Positions 44,430 through 55,407 of a stretch of 64,000 bases of DNA are shown in pieces (positions within the stretch are counted from its first letter, which is position 1; each line of letters opens with the position of its first letter). The stretch covers positions 139,893,240 to 139,957,239 of the forward strand of contig CM077013.1 of NCBI GenBank assembly GCA_039090855.1, in the 5' to 3' direction. The notes under the pieces are model-generated. The model did not search any database. It worked only from the letters and a program-made list of their open reading frames with translations, and was not told where the DNA came from. The translations under genes were made by a program, and so were the position numbers. The DNA comes from Macrothele yani. Its lineage: Eukaryota > Arthropoda > Arachnida > Araneae > Macrothelidae.

Positions 44430-45300
44430 GTAGTGTAACAAGCTCTGATCTGGTGCAGCATGCTATCTATAAGGTTGCGCGGCAACTCCTGGTCCACTCA
44501 GGTCTATTCTTGAACAGCAACTTGTCGGAGGTCCCCTAAGTTCCTTTGTTGCGGTCTCCTCTGTCGCAGAGTGTCTTTAAAATACCTCCTCCTCCAACGC
44601 GTGCTTGATAGGGCTGGATAGTCCATCTGTGAGATGCCAACGTTTTGAAGGGTTGATCAGACGTGCCTGGTGTACTCAGATGTTATCATTTTCGGAACGA
44701 AATGCCCGCCGACTGTGACATGTAGAGGTTGAAGAACGGGTGCCAGGATGTTGTTCCTGTACGTCATCACGACATCAATGAATAGGGGGTGTTCTGCGGC
44801 TGTGCATGATCTCGGCCGAAAACATGGCGGAAACACCACCATGCTGCACTCGAGAAATTGCGTGTCAAAGTCGTGACGCGTTACCAGGTTCACGCCAGAC
44901 TCGTACGCGATAATTGTCGGGGGTCAGACAGATCAGGGCTTCATCTGTAAATAGTACGTTGTGGCAGTTTGCCGGCGTCCATGTTAGATAGGCATTAGTC
45001 CATGGAGGCCGTGCTTCCCATCTGATGTTCTATCATTGGGGGTCCCTACCACGGAAGCCTTGGACGTACTGTAGATGTGCATCATGCAACCTATTTCTTA
45101 CGATATGCGTCTCCACGACGGCTCCAGTGATTGATGTCAAGTCAATGCTGAGCACGGGTGCTGTCGTTGTCCGGGTTCTGAGCGCCGTAAGACGAAGATA
45201 CTAATCATCACACGGTGTGTTTACTAGAGGGCGACTTGGCCTTTCCCTATAGTCCACATTTCCACACTCCTGGTAACGTCGCCACGTCCGCAGAACATCA
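44430..45300 (-). pseudogene. Tc1-like transposase remnant, another subfamily
   Basis: Minus-strand text from about 45200 down: TTTAPVLSIDLTSITGAVV (HTH region), RNRLHDAHL, PPWTNAYLTWTPANCHNVLF then TDEALICLTPDNYRVRVW, the first catalytic DE motif in the form TDE. Later pieces resemble LAPVLQPL (near 44730) and the C-terminal region near 44460-44600. The QDNARPH motif is not recognisable. Highly diverged, with multiple frameshifts. Ends not defined. Confidence 0.72.
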
Positions 45301-45470
45301 GTATGTCAGCACCGCATTTAACGTTCAACTGTACGCAAAGGCACACCTTGTTGCCGTTAAATCAAGATCCGTGTACAATCAAAGGTTGGAATACGTCTAG
45401 CCATCCCCGTTTTCACACTTCCTTTCCTTTCTGGGAAGCAGCGTACAGTTTTTATGCTTCTCATTGTTCT

Positions 45471-45517
45471 GCACCGACAAATTGCTATTCAGCCAGCTAG
45501 CAGCAATTTGTCGGTGC
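45471..45517. repeat. 16-bp hairpin
   Basis: GCACCGACAAATTGCT and its exact complement at 45502-45517, with a 15-nt loop. A second small inverted pair CCAGCTAGC/GCTAGCTGG overlaps (about 45493-45532). Could be the junction of two inverted transposon ends. Confidence 0.8.
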
Positions 45518-45519
45518 TA

Positions 45520-46204
45520 TGCGGCTAGCTGGAATTTACGAAGACAGCGGAACAGCTACCAGCGACATTCTCTGGTTCTATGCAAATGACCCAAGTAGTG
45601 ATTCGTTCTGCTAATCAGCGTTTTCTTGCTCCCTTATGCTCTTACGTAACATGGGTGGTTCATAACTTTTTTGGTGAATGTAATTGTGCCGTTTCTGTGC
45701 TGACAAGGATGTGCTTTTAAGTATGCCAAGTTTTTGTAAAGATTATTTCTCCGCAGTTTTTCTGGGATATTTAATAAAATATCATTCTTCATAACTGTTG
45801 GTTGTTGCTCCTGCAACACAGTATCATTAAAGAAAGCAGCTAAGAGAACTCATATATGCCTTATCAAAGTTCATACAGGAAGGTATTAGCTTCCTAAATT
45901 TACAGATTTAATTCCTTTATCTTTGTGGCCTTGAATGCTGCTGAGATTGAATCTTGCACAAACTGTGTAATTCCAGCAATTGAAAACAGTTATTTCCTTT
46001 TGTAATTTCGGAACTTTGGTATTCTGCAGAAAAATAACATCTATCTGATATCACCAAACAACCAAAAAAAAATCAAATTTTTCAGTTGAGAAAGGTTAAT
46101 AACAAACCACAATTTACGGCAACCGAATCTGTGAAAGAGAAAAACAGTGCTGAAAAGCAAGCACTATATTAATAGACAATATTTTTACTATATATATATT
46201 ATTA
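45520..46204. other. unassigned spacer
   Basis: No recognised gene or repeat family. AT-rich, with a TATATATATA run at about 46190. Confidence 0.35.
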
Positions 46205-46400
46205 GTTTTTGTTGATTGAAGATTTAACGACCACCGTGAGCAGTCGCCCGTCCTTAATTTAGGGCCACTGGTTCCAGGGAAGGGAGTGAGCCAGTGCCGT
46301 AACACAAACACATCATCCACGCCTCACCGGGATTCGAACCCGAACCCAACTCAGACGAATCAGAAACCAGCGCTTAGATCTTTGCGCAGTCTGGGCGGCC
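46205..46400 (-). repeat. SINE family A
   Basis: Minus-strand head with box B GGTTCGAATCCCGG, degenerate box A (CTGCGCAAAG), core with a ~25-bp deletion (ACTCAATGGGCTATAAG missing) and a short T-run. Confidence 0.85.
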
Positions 46401-46599
46401 TTAAAAGCCAAGTTTCATTGCGATTGGATATCTGACTGCAAGATCAGACTGCTGTGTTTCAAGCGTATTATGACATGAACTAGGTAAAATCCCGTCAATA
46501 ATGACGGGTAAAAATCCAGGTATTCTTTTGTCTATGATGTCCAAATGAGAAAGTATGATTCATGCACATTACAACAATAAAAAAGAAGTATATTAGTTG

Positions 46600-46670
46600 A
46601 GGCAGGGATTCGACCATTAAATAAAACAAGCTCTCATTCCACTGCGCCACCAAAGCGGAGCAAACGTCAA
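46600..46670 (-). repeat. tRNA-like fragment
   Basis: On the minus strand TTGGTGGCGCAGTGGAATGA (box A) and AATGGTCGAATCCCTGCC (box B), spaced like a tRNA gene. Terminal stems do not pair well. Possibly a SINE head of another family. Confidence 0.5.
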
Positions 46671-46709
46671 ACAAAGGAAATTATTATTAAAGACTCGATA
46701 CCATTTACG

Positions 46710-47202
46710 AACTAAAACACTTCCTTTTAATGGCGTAAAACAAATACACAATTTAAGCCGAGCTTTCGTGCTCCATCGTGAGGCTTCGTGTGGGCTGAGC
46801 TTTCAAAGCCTTCCTAGAGATATCTTTTTTTTTTTTTTTTTTTTTTTTGATTGGAGGTTTAACGACCACCGTGAGCAACTCAATGGGCTATAAGCAGTCG
46901 CCCGTCCCTAATTTAGGGTCACTGGTTCCAGGGAAGTAAGAGAGCCAGTGCCGTAAGACAAACACAACATCCATGCCTCACCGGGATTCGAACCCGGACC
47001 CCTTTCGGACGAATGATCATAGGCCAACGCCTTAGACCACTGCGCCACCGGGCGGCCTTAGAGATATATCAACTTACAATGTTGTTGCTATCTCTGAGAA
47101 GGCTTTGAAAGCTGAGCTTAGAAGAAGCCTCCCGGTAGAGCGCGAAAGCTCGGCTTAAATTGTGTATTAGTTTTACACCATTAGAAGGAAATGTTTTAGT
47201 TT
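46710..47202. mobile_element. MITE with ~110-bp inverted arms, SINE in the loop
   Basis: Left arm AACTAAAACACTTCCTTTTA, AATACACAATTTAAGCCGAG, CTTTCAAAGCCTTC (46710-46823); complementary right arm 47068-47202. Arms about 85% identical by eye. A family A SINE occupies the centre with its own duplication, so the MITE alone would be about 250 bp and almost fully palindromic. Target duplication of the MITE not resolved. Confidence 0.78.
46824..47058 (-). repeat. SINE family A, full length
   Basis: Box A TGGCGCAGTGG, box B GGTTCGAATCC, intact core and a poly(A) of over 20. Duplication TAGAGATAT (46815-46823 and 47059-47067). One of the youngest-looking copies. Confidence 0.95.
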
Positions 47203-47340
47203 AAAGGAAATTGTATTTTGTGTGATAATTTTTTTCCATTATGAAGCCTGTTTCCAGACAATTTTTAACGGGAGCTATTACTTCCAGTGCGTGCTTGGCA
47301 GATGGCAGCCAACACTATCTGATATTATTAAATCAGATAG

Positions 47341-47568
47341 GCCGCCACGGTGACACAGTGGTCTAAGCGCTGGCTCCTGACCATTCGTCCGCCGAGAAGG
47401 GTCCGGGTTCGAATCCCGGTGAGGCATGGATGTTGTGTTTGTCTTACGGCACTGGCTCTCACTCTTCCCTGGAACCAGCTACTCTAAATTAGGGACGGGC
47501 GACTAATAATAGCCCATTGCGTTGTTCACAATGGTCGTTAAACCTTCAATCAAAAAAAAAAAAAAAAA
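47341..47568 (+). repeat. SINE family A, full length, plus strand
   Basis: Head GCCGCCACGGTGACACAGTG, box B GGTTCGAATCC, core, 17-A tail. TCAGAT occurs on both sides (47334-47339 and 47570-47575) as a short or decayed duplication. Confidence 0.93.
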
Positions 47569-47589
47569 TTCAGATTACTTTGGCTGTCA

Positions 47590-49130
47590 TTATCCGTGAC
47601 CTAGTGGTCATAGGCAAAGTTTTCGGTTCCCTATCACTTCGTCCGTGTTCATTTCGTCCACGCTCACTTCGTCCAGTTCATTTCGTCCAACGTTCACTTC
47701 GTCCGCTGTTCACTTAGACCAACGTTCACTTCGTCCAATGTTTATTTCGTTCACCGTTCACTTTGTCCACGTTCATTTCGTCCTCAGAATGAATGGAATA
47801 CCGTCGAAATTTGTTGTTTTCATGGAGCTTTTGTTACAGGCAGAAGAAAAGGTCAGTGGACGTTGCTTGCAAGCGATTTTTTTTCTGTCAGAGTTTCTCG
47901 ATTAAAATATAACGATTTTAAATGTTATTTAAAGTAAAACAAGGAACTTAACTTTGAAGTGTTTTTAACTCTTTTGTGTGGTACGATGTCAATCACTACA
48001 GCATGACTCCCGCTATGTTCGGAAAAGGACTATAAGGTGGGATTGTTCAATAACGCTGCACTTTTACTTAGGCACGAAATATTTACATAAGATGCCAAGT
48101 TATTAATATTTCTCTTTTACATACTTAGGCACTAAATACTAATTACTATGCCTCATGTGTATAGGCCTTTTGACAGTTTTTATTCTGCTGATGTGATATT
48201 CAAAACGTTTACGTATCCACTCAAGGTAATAATTGTGATTTTACTGAGGCACGAAATATTAATTCAAAATCCCTAGGCTTAGGCCGTTTACACAGTTTTA
48301 TTTTACGGATCTCATATTCATAACGTTTACCTATCAACTCAAGGTAATAATATTGCGCTTTTACTTAGGCACTAAATACTATTTCATATGCCCTAGGGCG
48401 CGGCCTTTTTCACAGTTTTTATTCTAATCACGTCATATTTATAATATTTACATATCAAATCAAGGTAATAATACTGCGCATTCATTGGCCCTAGGCCTAG
48501 GCCTTTTGCAATATTTATTCTACGGATGTCGTATTCATAATGTTTACGTATCAAGTCAAGGTAATAATATCACGCTTTTGCTCAAGCACTAAATATTATT
48601 TGGCCTAGGCCAAGGCCTTTTTCACTGTTATTATTCTGAGTACGTCATATTTCTAACATTTTCACATCAAATTAAGGTAATAATATTGCGCTTTTGCTCA
48701 GGCACTAAATATTATTTCATAGGCTAGCCTTTTTTCCGCTGTTTTTATTCTAAGTACGACATATTCGTAACATTTCATTCATTCTGAGGACGAAATGAAC
48801 GTGGACAAAGTAAAGTGTGGACGGGAATTAACAGTGGACGAAGTGAACATTAAACTAAGTGAACAGTGGACAAAGTGAACAGTGGACAAAGTGAACGTTG
48901 GACGAAATGAACTGGACGAAGTGAGCGTGGACGAAATGAACTTGGACAAAGTGATCCGTCACCAAGTTTTCTGGTTAGCCGTCAGAACTGACCGGCGGTT
49001 CGATCGCCGGAAAATAAAGGGGCGGTGTCTGTCTTACAGCACAATCCTTCCGCCTTCCTGGAAGCAGCAGCTCTAAAGTAGTGACAGGTGACCACACATC
49101 CTAGTATATAATCTGCTATAGCCACCTCCT
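47590..49130 (+). repeat. diverged tRNA-derived SINE split by a foldback element
   Basis: CCGTGACCTAGTGGTCATAG (box A) at 47595-47614 is separated from GGCGGTTCGATCGCCGG (box B) at about 48992 by the 1.3-kb foldback. After box B, GTCTGTCTTACAGCAC, CTTCCTGGAAGCAGCAGCTC and TAAAGTAGTGACAGGTGACC align with the family A core, so this is a related SINE with another tRNA head. Confidence 0.7.
47629..48963. mobile_element. foldback element with TTCATTTCGTCC-repeat arms
   Basis: Arms of about 170 bp are made of reiterated 10-12 bp motifs (TTCACTTCGTCC, TTCATTTCGTCC) on the left (47631-47795) and their complements (GGACGAAATGAA, GGACAAAGTGAA) on the right (48775-48955). The centre (47935-48780) holds about seven ~115-bp direct repeats with AAGGTAATAATATTGCGC, TTTTGCTCAGGCACTAAATA, CTAGGCC and AGTTTTTATTCT. 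AAGTTTTCGGTT and AAGTTTTCTGGTT flank it as a ~12-bp target duplication. No transposase; a non-autonomous foldback type. Confidence 0.82.
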
Positions 49131-49382
49131 CCTCGGTGCCACTTTTTAAGTCGTCATAGCAACAAGCGAGAAACAAATGCTTGTGACGTCACGCTTAGCT
49201 TTACGTGTTTTCGTGTAGGTGACGTCATCACTAACATGCGCAGTCCACGAGTAAACCACTTTGTTTTTTTATCATAGCAACAAAGAACACAGCTGCTGGT
49301 GTGACGTTATCTGATCCAAATCCTTCTCACATGGCGTCAGAGATGCGTTACGTCACACGGTCAACTCTAGAGATGCGAAAAC
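49131..49382. other. short unassigned spacer
   Basis: Repeated GTCATAGCAACAA (49150 and 49272) and several GTGACGTCA-type motifs. No gene. Confidence 0.35.
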
Positions 49383-49612
49383 TTTTTTTTTTTTTTTTTT
49401 TTTTTTTTGTTGGAGGTTTAAAGATTACCGTGAGCAACTCAGTGGGCTATAAGAGTCCCTAATCTAGTGCTAGGGTCACTGGTTTCAGGGAAGGGAGAGA
49501 GCCAGTGCCGTAAGACAAACAACATCCATGCCTCACCGGGATTCGAATATGGACCCCTCTCGGACGAATGATCAGAGGCCATCGCTTAGACCACTGCGCC
49601 ACCGGGACGGCT
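49383..49612 (-). repeat. SINE family A
   Basis: Full-length minus copy with long poly(A) (T-run 49383-49409), box A TGGCGCAGTGG and box B altered to TATTCGAATCC. AAAACTT lies on both sides. A second 40-bp head fragment (box A only) lies at 49664-49702. Confidence 0.9.
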
Positions 49613-49663
49613 ACAAAAAACTTTACATCAGGTAGTGAGCCAAATTTCCTGTTTTTTGTAACC

Positions 49664-49702
49664 GCCCCTGACGCTTAGACCACTGCGCCACATGGGCGGA
49701 AG
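49664..49702 (-). repeat. SINE family A head fragment
   Basis: Minus strand CCGCCCATGTGGCGCAGTGG followed by TCTAAGCGTCAGGGGCGG: only the box A half of the tRNA-like head, about 50 bp from the complete copy. Confidence 0.7.
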
Positions 49703-49822
49703 AAAGTGGAGATGAAACTTTGGTACGTTATGGGCAGCATCCTGAAGAATAATGTGACTTGGGCTGATCACTTTCTGTGTGTCAGTAAACGAGCCAGTAA
49801 AGAACTGTGGTATGAAATGTAT

Positions 49823-50100
49823 TTAACCCTTTAACCGGCTGGAACGAATTAACTCGGGGTTACCATAACAGGTTAAAATCAGCTGGAACGAATATATTCG
49901 CTGTCTAAGAAATAGGCCGAATTCTGCAGGAACGGGTGAACCTACCATCAGAAGACACTGTAAAGAAACGCTTAGCTTTGTTATTCAAAGTGGTCATTTA
50001 GGGGGATAATTGATACTTATCCTTCTTGACCGAGTACATGCGAAAACAGCGGTAGTAATGGAGAAGAACCTAAGAAAGGAAAGAGAAGAGAAGATGTTAG
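49823..50100 (+). repeat. piggyBac-like terminal repeat, copy 2
   Basis: TTAACCCTTTAACCGGCTGG, TTAACTCGGGGTTACC and GAATATATTCGCTGTCTAAG, then TCAAAGTGGTCATTTAGGGG and GAACCTAAGAAAGG. Matches the complement of 36110-36382. Non-coding. Confidence 0.5.
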
Positions 50101-50457
50101 AGTGTGTCGTTTCTCCCGAGTAGTATGATATCCATGTCAGGGATGCTTCCATTCTCTATCATGCTGTGGGTCATGGATCGGAGAATAAAAGACTAGAAGG
50201 GACTTTCTCTCCAGGAAATAAAGGAGTAGAAGTGACTTTTTGAATAAAGGTCATTCTGCCTGGTGGCATGATGCCCGTGTCACTCTTGGTGGGTTTATTG
50301 TCAGTACTGCTGATATGAGAGGACCAGAGGAATTGCTTTACTCTAACTTTCATCAAACCTGGCAGCTATGTTAAAAATTCTGTTTAGAGATGCAGAAAAT
50401 TTTGCGAACTATTTAGTTCATCTACTATATCGGCCACTTAAAGCCCTCCTAAAAAAA

Positions 50458-50904
50458 TTTTTTTGGTATGTTGTTTAATAACAACCGTGCGCAACTATAA
50501 GTGCTATAAGCAGTCGCCCGTCCCTAATTTAGAGCTACTGGTTCTAGGGAAGGGAGAAAGATAGTGCCGTAAGACAAGCACACCGCCCGGCTGTCGCAGT
50601 GGTCTAAGCGGTGGCTTCTGACTATTCGTCCGAGATGGGTCTAGGTTCGAATCCCGGTGAGGCATGGATGTTGTGCTTGTCTCTTATGGCGCTGTCTCTC
50701 TCCATTTCCTGGAACAAGTGATCCCAAATCAAGGACGGGCGGCTGCTCATAGCCCATTCATCGAGTTGCTCAAGGTGGTCATTAAACCTCCAAACAAAAC
50801 AGAACAAGCAAAAGGCAAGCACACAACCCACGCCTTATCCGCGAGTCGAAATCCGACCAACGGTCAGAAACTAGCGCTTAGACAACTGCGCAACCGGGAT
50901 GGCT
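50458..50904 (-). repeat. SINE family A (outer), interrupted by another SINE A
   Basis: Outer minus-strand copy in two parts: tail and core 50458-50582, and head 50824-50904 (box A TTGCGCAGTTG, degenerate box B). The break falls in the ACAAACACAACATCC segment. Confidence 0.85.
50583..50815 (+). repeat. SINE family A (inner), inserted in SINE A
   Basis: Plus-strand copy with box A CTGTCGCAGTGG, box B GGTTCGAATCC, core and an A-rich tail (AAACAAAACAGAACAAG). Duplication CAAGCACA at 50575-50582 and 50816-50823. Confidence 0.88.
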
Positions 50905-51487
50905 ATGGAATTTCATTAAATTTTGTTGTTTCTGTTGTTAGTTATCCTCCACTTACCACTGAGTGCGTTTTGAAATTTAAAAGGCAGTCATTTTCAAGAG
51001 TTATCTAGACTAGAAAATGTAACGGCTAATAGAGTATTCTATGTCCATCTTCTTAAGAGAGACCTGAAGCCTCTATTTTCGTCGCAAAGTCAGCTCTTCC
51101 TCTGGAAAGAGGATTTTTGAGCACCCAGACAACGCTTGTTGTCACTATTTCTGTCAAGCTGTAAGACGTTTACATCAATCTGAACTGCGTTTTGAAGTGT
51201 TATTAGATACGCCATTAATCTTGGACCTAGCTCCGTGTAGTTGCAGTTTTTCCACTCATTTAAGGAACACTGCAACACAAACACTTTCGCTTTGGCTAAG
51301 AAGACTGACAAGTTGTGCAAGAGTTGCTGCGAAAGCTCAACCTATTGGTTTGATGCGAATGAAATGTCCGGAGCAACCGAACAGTAGAGACAGGCCCCAA
51401 CCACAGCGGAATGGAACCACCCACAGGTATTGCGGGTATTACGTCACAGAGTTACTATAAATAGCTAGCACGTGTGTGAAGAACAAG
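50905..51487. other. left flank of the gypsy element
   Basis: No recognised gene. The sequence up to the ACAAG duplication may be the 5' part of the mariner continuing at 59063, but I could not identify a terminal repeat here. Confidence 0.35.
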
Positions 51488-52093
51488 TGTAACGTATACT
51501 CTATATTCACTTTCCTTTTGATTTTACTATCTCTGGTTATTTTATTTTACTATGTAAATTATCTTCCTACTGAACGAAATATTATTTCACCCGCTGAATG
51601 AGATCTGGCAATGAGTGTAAGTCATGACGTGGTGGTAGCTAGTATATAGGCGCGTTCATCGAGACTTGTGTGGTGGAGTTGTGTTGGTGTTGAGTTGTGT
51701 TTGGAGAGCGTTGGTTGTAGCGTTGGAGAGCGTTGGTTGAGGTGTTGGCGTTGCGAGGTGTTGTTATGAGAGTGTGTGTACTATAAGAGGAAAGTTTATT
51801 CATTATTATGTACAAGATATATGAGTGCCTTAGTTGACCAAGAGTCTTGGAAATAAACAAGTTTTTCAGTAAGTTCAGTCTTTCTCAATTCATAGTTTTT
51901 GTCAGACCTCTGTCTGGCTGTTAGGTTTATGACTTTGATTACTTAATATAAATAACCAGCGTTGAGACTTTGTTTAAGTTCATAATTAACGAGTAACAAC
52001 ACCCTTTTGGGAATTCATTATTTTGAAGCTTAGAGCATTATTATCATTCATAATAATTAGCTTAGCAAAAAGATTATAAAGCTAATTCATTAT
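51488..52093 (+). repeat. 5' LTR
   Basis: Begins TGTAACGTATACTC and ends TTCATTAT. Internal TATATAGGCGCG at about 51643, a GTTGG-rich stretch at 51660-51770 and AATAAAC at 51853 (possible polyadenylation signal region). Promoter and polyA roles are inferred from position. The 73-codon minus-strand frame inside is chance. Confidence 0.95.
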
Positions 52094-52096
52094 AAT

Positions 52097-52108
52097 TGGC
52101 GCCCGAAC
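52097..52108 (+). promoter_or_regulatory. primer-binding site, tRNA-Lys type
   Basis: TGGCGCCCGAAC lies 3 nt after the LTR. These 12 bases are complementary to the 3' end of a Lys-type tRNA (the same 12 start the lentiviral Lys3 site); the match ends there. It would prime minus-strand synthesis. Confidence 0.85.
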
Positions 52109-52141
52109 TTTTTCTCGAACACGAGATCCTGACTATTATCC

Positions 52142-53301
52142 ATGGCTTCCTTACCTGAGACAACTGCAAATTTCCACCTTCCGGCAAGTCTCGAGGGTAA
52201 TGGTGTTTGTTTGGGCAATTTGTACGAAGCCTGTGGCTCTGACTTCGATATGAATGATCTACACATACCCAAGCGTTCTTCACCATTTCGTAATGCACCA
52301 GCTTCTTATCACTCTGAGTCGCGGGTCGTACCTGAGGGAGTTCAATCCTCTCAGCGAAGCAGAATGCTTGCTCATTTCGTGCCGCATGCAGGAACAATTT
52401 ATTTCAATGGTTTGGAGGGGTCTTTAAAGTTCCTCGAAGATCTGGAAGATCATTTTGATCTCTATAATATTCCGGAAGACTGCAAGGTCCAAATTGCTGG
52501 CACTTGCTTGAGGGATACCGCCAAGACCTGGTATCGGCAGTGGCGAGGGTCGAACCCGGATTCTCATTATGAGAATTTCCGTGCAGAATTCTTGGAGGTC
52601 TTTCCTTTCGGCCTCAGTCGAGCTAGCCTTGCTCAACAGCTTTTTCGCGTCAACAAGGTCCCAATGATAGCCCTGTTGCATTTGCGTTGGAAACTACACG
52701 CCTATATAATCTATGGGATCCACATGCCAGTCATGTTGACATGTTGGATACCCTCGTACAGCAGCTCGACCCATTCTTACAAGATTTTCTTGAGGTTCGA
52801 CACCCTACCACTATTCATGAATGCCTTCGCCTCATACGCACGTATGAAGAGCGACATGGCAAACATGCTTCAACTCACCCTGCTCGGGCACCCCGCGAGG
52901 CTTATTCCGAAAACCCTCAGCGGCATAATAGACAAAACTTTCAGCGCGAGCATACACAAGTGCCCACCCAAGCTTCATACGTTCCACCACACAGAAGAGT
53001 GGCGAACCAACAGCGAGTTTCTGAGCAAGCTTCGGGATATCGTCATAATGCACAGTATGCTCGACCCCGTTTCACTCAGCAGCATTCGGAACGTTCTCAT
53101 GCCCAGGGCAATAATAATTTTTCTGCCCGTGCTGAGGGCAGACGTAACGAATATGAAAATGTCAACAGACACGCGGAGTTCCCGACGCAGGGTTCACGCA
53201 ATTTTCCCTATCGTGAAAATTTTCCCGATACCCGGCAGGGTCGAGGTTTCCGACCACATGATAACACCACCAGAATTCCTTTAAACTTCTACAGGAAGTA
53301 G
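52142..53301 (+). pseudogene. gag: Gag polyprotein, one frame break
   Basis: ATG 52142 (MASLPETTANFHLPASLEG). The capsid-like region has FNGLEGSLKFLEDLEDHFDL, DTAKTWYRQWRG and FRAEFLEVFP, the retrotransposon-gag domain that forms the particle shell. Coding moves to another frame at or near the T5 run 52641-52645 and continues through LETTRLYNLWDPHA to a basic, Arg/Gln/His-rich nucleic-acid-binding tail, ending at TAG 53299-53301. No CCHC zinc knuckle is visible, which is common in several gypsy lineages. About 386 codons in total. The break is either a true mutation or a one-base sequencing error. Downstream pol overlaps through a slippery site. Confidence 0.85.
53280..53286 (+). promoter_or_regulatory. 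-1 ribosomal frameshift heptamer T TTA AAC
   Basis: TTTAAAC is positioned in the gag frame exactly as T TTA AAC (codons L, N), 12 nt before the gag stop. A -1 slip enters the pol frame, which is open from here (KLLQEVDEGSVLLP) to protease. Heptamers of this class are established -1 slippery sites. A downstream structure has not been checked. Confidence 0.8.
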
Positions 53302-55406
53302 ACGAAGGGTCGGTACTGCTTCCTGATACCAAACATTCTGACCCTAAAACAGTATTAGTGACTGTTCAAACTCCTCAGTTGCCTGATGTATTCTTGACAC
53401 TTGAAGACGTTATTGTCGAGACAAAGTTCGACACTGGGTCTGAGATATCAGCCCTAAATACAAAGTTTTGCAATGACGTTTTTTCTGCAATACACGTTCA
53501 GCCTGCAACGCAGTATTTGCGAGGTGCCAATAATGAAATCTTCAGTATCGCAGGAACTGTCACATTATCTTTAGGGCTGGGAAAAGCTCGGTTTACACAT
53601 TCTTTCCTGCTTATAGACGAGCTACCCGTGAAATGTCTCATGGGTATGGACTTTATTAACAAGTTTCAAATAACTTTGAATTTTGTACAACATGTGATTT
53701 CCTTTCCAGAACCTGTCGAAATGATTCCGACGGTTCCTGTAGATATTACGAGTTTATTGTTCAGTGACCAATTGAATGAGGGGCAACGAGACCAGCTTTC
53801 TCTCCTTTTACAGGAAAGCCCTGGTTTATTTTCGGATCAACCTGGTTTCACACAGGTGGTTTATCATGTTATTGACACTGATGGTTCGAAACCCATTGCG
53901 ACGAAACCTTACCCTTGTGCTCCACATAAGAAACAGGAAATGCAACGTCAAATTGCGGAAATGATTAAGCAGGGCATAATCAGGGAATCAACAAGCGCCT
54001 GGGCTGCTCCTGCCTTCTTGGTTCCAAAGAAACAACCAAATGAATTTCGTTTCGTGACAGATTTTCGCAAGCTCAACCAAGTCACAAAAACAATCAATTA
54101 TCCCCTACCTGTCATGTCACATATTCTAAATGACTTGTCGTCAACCAAATGGATGTCAACTTTGGATTTGGCGAGTGGATATTGGCAGGTGGCAGTACAT
54201 CCGGACTCTGTCGATAAAACAGGCTTTGTGACTCCTTTTGGGGCCTATGAATATTTACGTATGCCTTTTGGTTTAGCTTCTGCACCTGCTACTTTCCAAA
54301 AGCTTATGGACACGGTTCTCAGACCTGTCCTGGGTCCCCATGTGCATGTCTATTTGGATGACATTATTATCACATCAGAGACTTTTGACGAGCACCTTTC
54401 TCTGCTCAAACAGGTGTTCCAACTTATATACAATGCTGGCTTGACGTTAAAACCTAGTAAATGCCAGATAGCGCGGGACGAGATTGTATATCTGGGGTTG
54501 AAAATTACTCCCCACGGTTTATTTACTGATAATGAAAAAATTAGGCCTATTGTTGACTTTCCTCGGCCTAAAACAGCAAAAGAACTATCCCGCTTTCTGG
54601 GAATGACCGGTTGGTATCAGCAGTTCGTCCCCGCTTATGCTACAATATGTGAACCGTTGTATGCTTTAAAGCGTAAATACAAGAAGTTTATTTGGACACC
54701 TGAAGCTAACGCTGCATTCGAAACACTGAAGTCTGCATTGACTCAGCCTCCGGTGTTGGCTTTCCCGGATCATACTAAAGAATTTGATATTTATACTGAT
54801 GCATCCGGAGTTGGTCTTGGTTGCGTTTTGTCACAAGCTGGGCATCCAATAGCTTTTGCGTCTCGTACTTTAGCCAAAGCTGAACGCAATTATTCAGCTA
54901 CGGAACGTGAATGTCTTGCTGTTGTGTATGCACTGAATAAATTTCAATGTTATCTTAATGAATTGACAGTTAACATAATTACGGATCATTCTGCCCTTCA
55001 GTATTTAAATTCTGCTAAGCACCTATCTCAAAGACTTATGAAGTGGGCTCTGAAGTTACAAGAGAGCAATATCAAAATTTCGTATCAGCCAGGTCATAAG
55101 AATCAATTACCGGACGCATTATCTCGCGTTCCGATGAGTGGGGTCCCCACCGAAACTACTCCTGGATGTCAGCCTTTACTTCTGATAGCTGATATCACAT
55201 CCAAAGAGCAGATAATGGCAGAATTAATAAATGATCCAGATTTTGGGGATATTTACAATTTTTTGCTTGCGGGTTCGCCCCTACCAAGTGATCCTTCTCT
55301 AGCTGGAAGGTCACAACATTTTGAAGTAATAGAGGGTCTTCTTTATTATACAAAGTCTCGGACCACTAGAGGCAGAGTTTCGCCCATGTATTCCGCGAAC
55401 CCTTAG
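53287..55406 (+). CDS. pol: Pol: protease, reverse transcriptase, RNase H
   Basis: Probably made by frameshift from gag, so it needs no start codon of its own (no ATG precedes protease). Protease: FDTGSEISALN at about 53428, the aspartic active site. RT: GIIRESTSAWAAPAFLVPKK, FRFVTDFRKLNQVT, MSTLDLASGYWQVAV, RMPFGLASAPATFQKLMD, and VYLDDIIITS with the catalytic DD. RNase H: DIYTDASGVGLGCVLSQ (Asp), ATERECLAVVYAL (Glu), NIITDHSALQYL (Asp) and GHKNQLPDALSRVP. It ends at TAG 55404-55406, just upstream of the integrase frame; a one-base shift separates them. All enzymatic motifs are intact. Confidence 0.93.
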
Positions 55407-55407
55407 A

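Noticed and set aside
47341..47425. Functional tRNA gene in the SINE heads
   Set aside because: Boxes A and B are present, but the cloverleaf stems do not close, and each head is joined to the same SINE core and poly(A) tail.
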